From Branchiostoma floridae (taxonomy: Eukaryota; Chordata; Leptocardii; Amphioxiformes; Branchiostomatidae): a stretch of 64,000 bases of DNA. The notes under the pieces were generated by a model. It ran no database searches and was not told the origin of the DNA. It worked only from the letters and a program-made list of their open reading frames with translations. Location of the stretch: positions 11,220,718 through 11,284,717 of the forward strand of contig NC_049984.1 in the NCBI RefSeq assembly GCF_000003815.2, written 5' to 3'. The position numbers were made by a program, and so were the translations under genes. Positions 12,804 through 23,423 of this stretch are shown here, one piece after another; within the stretch, counting starts at the first letter, position 1, and each line of letters opens with the position of its first letter.

Positions 12804-14956
12804 AGAAGCATGGCGTAAGTTCAACTAAAAGCAATGAACGTGTTATTTCACCAGCATCTGCGAGCATTAGCACTCCTACAAGCCTCTGTGCAATTGTCGC
12901 CGTGTTAAAACCACCAGCTGACATACAAGGAGTATAGCCTTAGACATGGTTCTACCTATGACATTGCAGAATGAAGATTTGGATGTTTTGAAGGCGTGGC
13001 TTCGTGCAGCCAGCCTGGTCTGATTGACGTCTAGCTGTAGTCAGGTGACCACCTCGTACGCGACCTGACTGAACAATAACGGCTATATAGCTGGGGCAAT
13101 GAAAGTCGAATTCACGCCGCAGGCCTGGCTTATGAAATTCGAGTAAAAAAACAGACCAGCAAATGAGGTTTTTGCGCCCCTGATTGGCTTTTTGTTTTGC
13201 TCTAACAACAATTAGATATTCGGTCATATTGAATATGTCATCATAAACCAAGAAGGTTTTAATAAGGGAAATGAAATGTTGATAAAACCATTGCAATATC
13301 ATGAACGCTGTGATACGAATTGTACTTCCAAAGATGAAAAACACATTCCATTCAATTCTATTTCTTATAATTTAATGTAATATACCACAATGTCTGAGCG
13401 GAACACGTAAAATGGATTCGACAACAAGATAAGAAATTAGCATATGCGACATGTGAGCTGGAAAGCCATAGTGCGCACATGAATACTTGATGTAGGCAAA
13501 TTCAGGGAATTTGTGAATGCAGTACGTGTGCACGTGATATTACGAATAAAGATGATTCCTTTGTTAGAGTAGTAAACACTCTCGAACCGGGACGGGGGGC
13601 TGTATAAACCTCCGGCAACCTTTGATCCATTGTTGACGTCACACGTGCAGAAAGTCACGTTTCCAGAGCTATGGGGTCAGATAGCGTATTTGGGCGCATT
13701 TTTGCGAGTCTCGATTTTTTAATTGGCAAACAAAAGCTTGAATTCTCTACAATATAATTTACCCACTCAGCTGAACTTTCAGGCGAAGATAGCTTCGGAT
13801 TTTGTATGAAGAATGGGAAGACAGAGAGCATCACTTTACAGACCTGCCTCGATATGAGTCTTTCTGTAAAACTCAATAAAACATGTTGAGACGTATGGGC
13901 AATATCGTTTTCCTGTACAAGCTATCACTTGTCACTGTCTTCCAGGACGAGATAAAATGTCAAGTGTTATCTGTCACGCTAAGGAACAATTTCCTGTTAC
14001 AATTGGAAACGCAGATAGTGACTTAAGCGATCCATACCTTACATCTCTACGTGGCAAGAATGTCAATGCCACATGAAGTTTGGGCATTAAACACTGCAGC
14101 CGTTATGACAAGGCTGGAAATTGGGGTCACCTTATAGAGATAAAAAGTTTCAATAGCCAATGTCATTGCAATAGACAAAGTTAACTTGTGGACGAATAAA
14201 GTACTTGGGACATTTTAGCTCGTTGGAAAGCAAGAGGTTCCAGTATGATCTATTTACCATGGAGATATTGGCAAGATTGTATTTCTGTAATGTCTTGACA
14301 AATATATGTTCGACTCAGAATGAAATTTTCTTTGTACTGAATAAAATAGTATTCGAGTCGATCTGCAAGTGGCGACCATTCATTCAAATTGATTGATTCT
14401 GCGAAGATGAGCACGCGTTGGTAGTTGGTGATGGAAGAACACAATGATTAAGAAATAGTTCTCATGCAATAAGTTTTAATTCTTTTGGGTAGCATGACAG
14501 AGAATACGTGATAAGATAACTGTGCAGAATATTTGACATTTGTCCATTTTTACTAGTAATTAGCCCACAACATCAGCATAACACATGTACCAACATGTCT
14601 GTGTTGCATACCCAAGGATTGTGCTGACTTTTACTTTTTTTTCTCAAGGCCAAAAACATATCAGTACCATTTTATTTCTACAATTTTCATTGATGTCTGA
14701 GCAGAGTAACATATGCAAAAGTCGGACGGTTTCTAAGGTACAGATTGTAGTTGATTTTTCAATAGCAATCTATATACTCCATTGTATTTTTGCATTGAGG
14801 TTTAAATTAATGGAAAGATGACATAGTTAAGACGAATTTATAGCAACGATAGATTTGAGATAAATTTTGTATTCTGCAAAGGGATCAGTTAGCCTGCGTT
14901 ACATAAACTTTCGCAGTGCTAATTGACAGGTCAGTAGGGCGGACAGTGAGCGCTAA
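12804..14956. other. Intergenic: between Reeler gene start and 3' end of the CARD/FN3 gene
   Basis: No coding region was recognised. A minus-strand AATAAA (plus ttttatttc, about 14669) lies about 285 bases beyond the stop of the CARD/FN3 gene and could be its poly(A) signal. A diverged repeat at 13561-13680 is listed separately. Confidence 0.4.
13561..13680. repeat. Diverged interspersed repeat, related to 18765-18890
   Basis: Both stretches share cgggacgg(a/g)ggg, then tata, an aac-tttga core, acgtca, and a ccagagc-at-ggg end in the same order. The similarity is patchy, so family and boundaries are uncertain. Confidence 0.3.
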
Positions 14957-15267
14957 TTAGTCAGGCTTGGCATCTGTAACCCCCGTCAAGGTAACGCTTT
15001 TCGAGGTTTTGCTCGCACTCTTTGCAAACAGCTTGATGGTGTAGGCTGAGTCAGGCTCCAGATCCTCGATCACGTACTCAGTAGCGAGTTGTGGCACCAC
15101 ACGTATCGGGGCAAGGAAGGGAAGACTCGTTCCTGACGCCTTTTCCTTGTACTGCAGGAAGTAGTCCTCCCAGGGGTCGTCCTCGACACGCCCAGGTTTC
15201 CATGACAGGGTTAGCGAGGAATCCGTCCTTTTCTTGATGGTGAGAAAGTCCGGATGAGCAGGAGCCC
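14957..15267 (-). CDS. FN3 5, terminal exon with stop codon
   Basis: Acceptor CCCTCAG before 15267, entering in phase 1, stop TAA at 14959-14957. It encodes APAHPDFLTIKKRTDSSLTL, SWKPGRVEDDPWEDYFLQYK, EYVIEDLEPDSAYTIKLFA and VTDAKPD. It is a diverged fibronectin III domain that lacks the PGSDGG block of the other four, suggesting it is the ancestral C-terminal domain rather than part of the duplicated array. Confidence 0.78.
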
Positions 15268-18200
15268 CTGAGGGTAGGTAGATGATGTGGTACTGAATAC
15301 AAAGCATCTGGTCAACTTCCCATAGATGTTTTGAACTTCAAAGAAAACGTTTTAGATTACATATGGTTCCACCCGAGACTAATTGTAACATCAGAATAAT
15401 GATGAAAAAATGATATATTGCGGCCATTATAGAGTCGCAATGAAATAGCATTATTAAGAAACTTCAAATCTCAACATGATCATATAACTTACATCTATGT
15501 ACATGACAACAGGGTATCATATGGGTGTGAAATAATTACCATTACTCAATGATGTAGGTATGAATGAGAGTGTAGCACAGAAATTTAAAATTGCGCCTAA
15601 TATCAACAATGCATTTACGAGGGGCGTGCAATTAGTAATGGTCCTGACCCTTTTCCCATAGCAGGAGATTAATGAAACTTGGCACAGTTATTAGTCTTTC
15701 TCTTCATAGGAATCACCCAGAGTTATGCATTTCTCCCATCGTTTGATGCAGCTCTGGACACCGATTTTGTAGGACACCCCAGGTTGGTCCTCCAACTGAT
15801 GCCTCATCAATGGCACAAGAGGGACGACCAGGTCTGGGAGCTGTTTCCACAGACTTCCAGCCACGTTTGAATTCAGGATGCCAGCGTTTTACAAGGTCAT
15901 ATGATGGGGCATCATCACCATAAGTTTCATTTATTTCATCAAAAGTCTTCTTTGGTGTGCGTCCTTTCAAATACAAAAACCGGATCACTGCGCGACACTC
16001 AACTGGTTCCATTTCACACCTGGTCCATTTCGCACCTGACTAAGTTCAAACACCAGTAAATCAGAAACCACAATTAGTTCAGAGCTGTCTTTTGCAACAT
16101 AACCCATAGAGATATGAATTATTACACATACAAAATTTCATTTAGATCAGACAACTGGAAGTGGGTCAGGACCATTACTTATTGCACGCCCCTCGTAATG
16201 TATAAAAGAGTGTTTGATAAAATCACAACTGGTTACCTCTTGTAGTTCCCTCGGCGTCTTGAGCCTGGTAGTCCCCTGGCCCTAGCTCATTCACTCCCCT
16301 TACTCTTACCACATACGTTGTGCTCTCCTGCAGGTCCTCAATCTGATGGTTGTTGACGTTCGATGTCTTGACTTCGATCGGCGGTGCAGTAAAGTTGTCA
16401 TCTCGGTCCTTGTCTCGATACGTGATTTCAAAGTATTGCTCAGACCCTCCGTCATATCCTGGCATCCAGCTCACGTTCAGCGCGTCGTAACAGTTGGATA
16501 TGAGGGTTACGTCTGTTGGAGGTGACGGTTTTTCTGAAAAAAAAAAGAGTTGAATGTTGTGTTTCGGGTTACGGTCCTGAAAAAATATGGTCAGGTCGCT
16601 CTTTTCTATTTACTAGTATCCCAGCCGAAGTTATCCAACAAAACATACAAACTCGCTATTGATATAAACATAGTCTAATCATTAACGAACAGATGCTAAA
16701 GGCACTTCTGTTTTACCTACTCACATATACGTAGCTTTGGCGCTGGAACCATAATCATGAAACAAATGAAATATCATGGTAAAGGGCAATAAAGAATATG
16801 TATAATGCCATGAAATCGATGCAGTATTTACGGATATATCAGTAAACGAAATCAAGTTGACTACAATAGCTAATTCAAATGTTACGGTGTTGTGTAACTG
16901 NNNNNNNNNNNNNNNNNNNNNNNNNNNNNNNNNNNNNNNNNNNNNNNNNNNNNNNNNNNNNNNNNNNNNNNNNNNNNNNNNNNNNNNNNNNNNNNNNNNN
17001 ACCTTTCCCAGAACACACAGGGGCCAGGAGGTTTGGATTGGTCTCTTCAAGTGCCGTCAGCAGTGCTCCGTACCCCTCATCACCCTATTAAGGTAAGACG
17101 TCTAGCAGGGCACAGGTGATTTCATTGGTTGACTTGCGAGAGCGGATCATCTTCGCCTCTGCTGGTTCCAGCACGCTGGCGTTGATGAGGTGGGATATGA
17201 CACCTTCTGGTAACATATTCTCCGCTGCTTCACTGCGCGCTTTCTTCAGCAGATCCTGATACCCCTTGGACATTGTCGGCCCAGCTACAAAATGAAAGAT
17301 AAGCAGTTAGAAATTAGAATGGCAAACAAAGTGTAAGGGCTAAAAGCTGTTACTTGTTTTTAGCTTGAACATTTTTATAATCTTGGTCAAATAACGAACA
17401 GTCATTTGCACATATGATACTTACCTTCATGAAAAATGAAGGTATTGTTTTTTGTCTCTCTCTCTCTTTCTTTCTCTCTCTCTCTCTCTTGTCTTTCTCT
17501 CTCTCAATGTGTGTTTGTGTGTGTGTGTGTGTGTATTTCTAGATATTTGTGACATTGGTATTGCAGTAGAACGTCTGGTTTTGTATCTTATGTCCTGGAC
17601 AGGCTTTGGTTTTGCTTCAAGGCTGACTTGATTAACTAGCTGCGTAATTGCGCGGACATTCATTATGCATATGATAAACAGGAAAAACGACTCACCACGT
17701 GTAGCGGCTTCTGTGTCTTGAGACTGAAACTCTCCTGGTCCTAAGACATTTACTCCTCTGACTTTCACGACATACACTGTGCTCTGCTCCAGTCCTTCTA
17801 TCAGATGGTTTGTGATGCCCTCTTCCTTCAGCTCAATGGTGTTTGGTGTAGTGCCATTTCCTTTCTTCTGGTAGACAATCTCAAAGTGCTGAACAGAACC
17901 TCCATCAGACCCAGGTGTCCAGCTCACATCCAATGACTCATGGGAGAAACATGTGACAGTTACGCCAGAGGGAGGGTCAGGTTTCTCTGAAAAGCAGTAC
18001 AGCAAACATTACGTTTAAAGCAGATGGAAGCCATGGCTTACATTACAATGAAAAGGCAATCACAGTACATAAACTTTTAAGCGCTGATGTGATCGTTAAT
18101 GATTATACACACGTCACTGCATGTATGTGCTTATCTTTACTGAGGGAAAACGTTGTCATTTTTTGCAATATTGACTTTTGCAATATAGACATGGATACGA

Positions 18201-21200
18201 ATGGATCAAGAAAAGTAATTGAACTCCGTGCTGGTGAAGACCACGTCTACAAGGCAGTGTACACAAGTTTCAATATCTTACCAACACCACGAAGCAAAGC
18301 ACTCAGGTAATCCTGTTTTGTCTCTTCCAGGAAAGATAACAGGCCGCTAAAAGCTCGGTCACCATTGTAAGGTAGACATTCAAGTAAGCGACGGACAACC
18401 GCTTTGCTCGACTTGTCGATGTGTTGCATATTTTCTCCCTCGATGGCCTCGATAGCGTTTCTTTGGATGAGGTAGTCCACCACATTCTGGTGCTGCATCT
18501 TATCCACTAAGGCAGCACTGTGTTTCTCCAGAATCTGCTGGCATTTCTCGGACATTGTCGGCTCAGCTATAGAGTGGTGGTTGATAGGAACATCAAGTTA
18601 ACTCTATGATATGTTTATCAGATCTGTCACCTATCACATAGCCGGCATGTTATACATATAAACACTCATGATACAATTAGCTCATATGATTTTACAAAAC
18701 AGACAGAATACTGAATCTTGTAAGTGAAGACATGAACATTACTAGCAGCATTAGCATGGAAGTAATTCTCTTAACCGGGACGGAGGGCGATATAGGCTTT
18801 CAACAAACTTTGACCGATCGCTAACGTCAAATGTTCATACAAGTCATGTGCCCAGAGCAATAGGGACATAGACAGGACTGAATAATTCAGTTGAAAATTC
18901 CATGTTTCAGTTTAGACTCTCTATGTTGATGAAGCAGTACAACACATTTTGTACTGACCTCTTGTTGCTGCTTCTGTTTCCTGGTACTGGCCTTCTCCCA
19001 TCACATTCACTCCGCGGACTTTAACGGTGTATATTGTTTGCGGCTGCAAGCTGTCAATGCGATGACTGGTGGCACCTTTCTTCATTTCAATGGGTGATGT
19101 GGCAAGGCCGCTATCTTCCTCCTTTCTGTGGCAAATGATCTTAAAATGCTGCTCGGCTCCTCCGTCAGATCCAGGCGTCCAGGAGACGTCAAAAGAGTCG
19201 TGCCGAGCAAACGTAACCATGACCTTAGCGGGTTGGTCGGGTTTCTCTGTAACATAAAGAGCAGCTTTTGTCAAAGTCCATTGAGTGGTAGACCTCTTAC
19301 AGAAGATTGAGCATTTATGGTCTGTTACAGACGTGCAACATTGCTTTCATTTCATTCTGTCACTATGTATAACCTCCTTGCCCCACACAGAGCATTGCTT
19401 GAGGCCTCTGCAATATACCTGGGGAGGGGCTCTACCTAGCTGTCAGCCAATCAGCGAATCGCATCAGGATCCTTTAGGTAAAGCGAATTATTTGATGGGC
19501 TGACAACTGGTTAAAGGCCACGCCCACAAACGTGGAAACCGCAGAACGGATTAGCAGGTCCTGCCCAAAAGGTATTAAACAGCTTAAGCAGAAGTAGATT
19601 TAGAATAGATGTTATTCCCCGTTCATCTGTAAATATCTTGTTCCTTCCTTGTTGAGTATACAATAATGTATACAACTTCCTTGTTGAGTATACAATCGTG
19701 TATACCACGCTGTTTGCAATTAGCCTTCGGGCATGAGCTTGCAATAAAGATTATCCACATGTAGGTCGCAGGCAAGGCTCTTATGCTTTTACAGTACTAG
19801 TGTGGCCTCCAAAGAATTTCTGATGTGACTCAATTGGTAGAAAATGTATTTCAGAGGAACTAGTACCTGATCCACACAGCAGAGCAGCAAGGTAAGGCTG
19901 GTTCGTGTCACGGAGAGCTGACAGTAGCCCCGTGTATGCCCGGTCCCCTTGGAATGGCAGAAGATCCAGCAAGGCCATCACGATGGCATCACGACTTGAC
20001 TGGCTGGTACGGATTTCTGTCGCCTGCTCGTCAGTGACGACCTGATCTTTAACAAGATGGTCGATCACCTTGTCGGGTTGCATCTTTTTCACCACTTCAT
20101 CTCGTTTCTTTCTTAAGATATCTTGATTGTGCTTCGACATTGTTGGCCCAGCTGTAAAAACAGTGACGGAGTAAAACATTTAAACTGATATCTAAACATT
20201 CTGATGGGATAGTATTGAATTGGATGACAGTCAATCGGCCGCTTGATAATATATCAACTTGTTTGTTTTATATCAAGATATAATCTGCTGTAACTTCTGA
20301 TAGGTAACCCATTTGTTAAATGTATCTAGAACATAGCTTATGCTTAGATCTACATGGATAGCCAAATAGTTACCAGCTAGCCAGCTAGCAAACTAGGTAG
20401 CTAGCTACATGTTGATAGATTTTGCAAACCTTGTGTTGTTCCTTCTGCGTCTTTGTATCCCCCTGGCCCTAAATCGTTCACTCCACAGACTCTGACGGTG
20501 TACGTGGTGCTCTCCTGTAAACCGGTGATTTGGTAGCTCGTGACGCCTGGAGGTTTCACCTCATGTGGCATACTAAAGTTGCTGCTACCCTTCTGACTGT
20601 ACGAGATTTCGAAATGCTGCTGGCAGCCTCCATCGGATCCGGGTGTCCAAGTAATATTCAACGACTTGGAGGACTCAGATTTAACTTTGACAAGAGTTGG
20701 TGGATCCGGCTTTGCTGCAAAGTGCAATTTCTTTCAGTTAATATACGCAGGTTAGGACCAGTTTGTTAAGCAGAGCTAAAGTAAGCTGAATATCGATTTC
20801 CATGCATACACTTGTGGTATGAGTGTCCCTTCCCTATTCCTCTTTTTTACCTCTTATCTCGCCAAAGTAAACAGGATCAAAAGTATAGCTACAAACACAG
20901 ATAGGTTTAAAAGTACGAGGCCATCCAATTCCAGTATGTGATAGAATAGGATGAGGAATACCTGAAAATAGGAAGTGATCATACAAATGGCAATAATACA
21001 GTTGTACTCAAAATGGCATCGAGTAAATTTTGCATTTTACTAAAGCCTTTCGACATTTTCAGATTTAGAGGTCCTGACATGTATGATTTCGTGGTACAGC
21101 AAAACATATGAATTCTCACCTTTCCCCTGAAGCAAAGCGGCGAGATACCCATGCTTTGTCTCTTTAAGCACTTCAACAAAGATATCGAACGCCTGGTCGT

Positions 21201-23358
21201 CTTTATACGGTAATTTATCCAATAGGGCAGCGACTTGCTTCGTTTTAGTAGGTTGCGTATTTCGAATTTCTTCCACCTCGTCTGCATCAAGTACCCATTT
21301 CTGAATGAGATAGTCCATCACTTCTTGTGGTTGCATGTTGTTCATAATCTCAATACGATTGTTTATCAGCAACCGTTGGTTAGCACTGCTCATCTTTGGT
21401 TCACCTGCAAAATATGAATGAAGACCTCTATTGTACGCTTATGCCCTTACAATCTCTCTCTCTCTCTTTCTCTCTCTCTCTTTCTCTCTCTCTCTCCATG
21501 TCTAAACATAGGATCAAAAATTAAAATTTGACTTACGTTTTGTAGACGCAGTTCCTGGTCCCTGTGAAAACAGAATCATTATTTGGTTATTATCTATCAG
21601 GACCATTATGAACATATAATTCATAATTGTGACTGTCAATGGTTACTTACGTTCTTTTTGCATTCAATCTGCGCAGCAAGTACTCAAATACCATGCACAC
21701 CACTCAATAAAGGGCACACTATTTTGACAGAAGATGCATTGCCACCCTTACCAATATCTCTTTTGGCAAACAGACTTCCATCTTTAGGAAACATTCATCA
21801 TGAGCTGTCTTCCTCTTGTGAAGTTTTGTGTCTCCACTACCTGCCTGGTCTTCTCCCTGGCTAGGCCACTTAAAAAGTATGTTCGTTCTTGGTTCCTGGG
21901 TGGTGTCCACAACTTTAACACTGGTTTCGGTGTGATTATTCCTTTTCTTCGAATGGAAGGTAAACCACAAACTGTCCTCAATTCCCTCCTCATCACGGGG
22001 TTTCACGTTACCAGAGAATTCTATGTAGAACTTCTCCCCTTCCCGGATGAAGATGTCTTTACTAGGTCGTTGAAACATCTTGTATCCATCTTCTTTGAGA
22101 TCTTTCGCCTCACCACGTGTTTTGTCATTGAGACAGCATCCAACATAAAGCTGGACATTATCAGGGTTTTCGTCATTGTAGAATATCAGCATGTTGACGT
22201 TGAAGATGTGCCTGTGCAAGAAAACTCGACCAAAAGCCGCTGCCAATCCTTGCAGATGCTTAGCAAAGATTGTGATGTACCTGCAGTGAAAAGAAACAAC
22301 AGCAATACATTGATAAATGTGGCAGAAGTGCTCTATTCAAAGTATTATTTGTTCAGCGGCATTACCACTGAAGGCTTTCTGGAGATCATCACATTCAGTC
22401 ATGATATATGGTGCATCCATACAAATGTAATACTTGCAATACTGGTATGACACACTACGTACACTTGCATGTACATGTAGTTGTAGCTGTATCAAATGAT
22501 CTACATCTTGGAACTGTATATCCAGATCCAGAAATACTCACCCAGCAGTTTCCAACTTTTTCACTTGACATTTCACACTCCCTCCGTCCCGGTCCCGTTT
22601 GGGTTCCAAGCTATCTGTCACGTCGTTCCATTCATTATCGTGGCTGTCCTGCAAGATCCTCAATTCATCATCATCATCGTCATCACCGTCACTTTGCTCC
22701 TGCAATAGTGTTGGAGCTGGCAGCTGTAGTTCCACTGGGCGACTTGTTTCTATGCTCTCGTCGTTGCCCTCTGGTCCGGTTACTTTGACTCGCAGGACAG
22801 CACCAGCGGACTGTACGAGCTTACACTCATCCTCGTGCTTTTGTGCTCGTTTTGTGGTTGACTCGTCTACTGGAAGGATCTACGGGAAATTACAAGGGTA
22901 AAAGTAATCATAAGTTATTACCTTCAGAGTCCTACTTGTGATTGTATCAACAAGCTCTACATACCATCCGAAAACCAGAAAAAGATTTGGATCTCCTCAT
23001 TGAAATAGTCGTGAGAAGGGTAAAGAAATATATCCTGAAAATGCAAAAGACTAGATAAATCCCCACCTCGAGGACTACTTTCATGTCATTTGAAGCGTTC
23101 TCCGGTATCTTGACAGATGCTCTTGGATCGGCAGTTGACGTCAGTTCGCCGCCAGAAGAACCAACAGTGAACGTATCCGTAAGTGGTCTGGACAGGACAG
23201 CGAAGCACGACAACTGCGCTAAGTCTGCCACAACATATGGCTTGGGCTGTAAGAAATAAGAATAAGGCATTGCATTCATCAGTGCCTCTCAAAGTTTATT
23301 CAATAATTTGGATTGGCTGTTCAGCAAGCATAGGCAGAACCGCCCTATCAGTCTGTTG

Positions 23359-23423
<65 letters not shown>

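Noticed and set aside
12655-12924. 89-aa minus-strand ORF overlapping Reeler exon 1
   Set aside because: Out of frame with the Reeler signal peptide and domain.
21800-22450. 216-aa plus-strand ORF
   Set aside because: It is antisense to the UPA exon, which has splice sites and a domain; no domain is recognisable in the plus frame.
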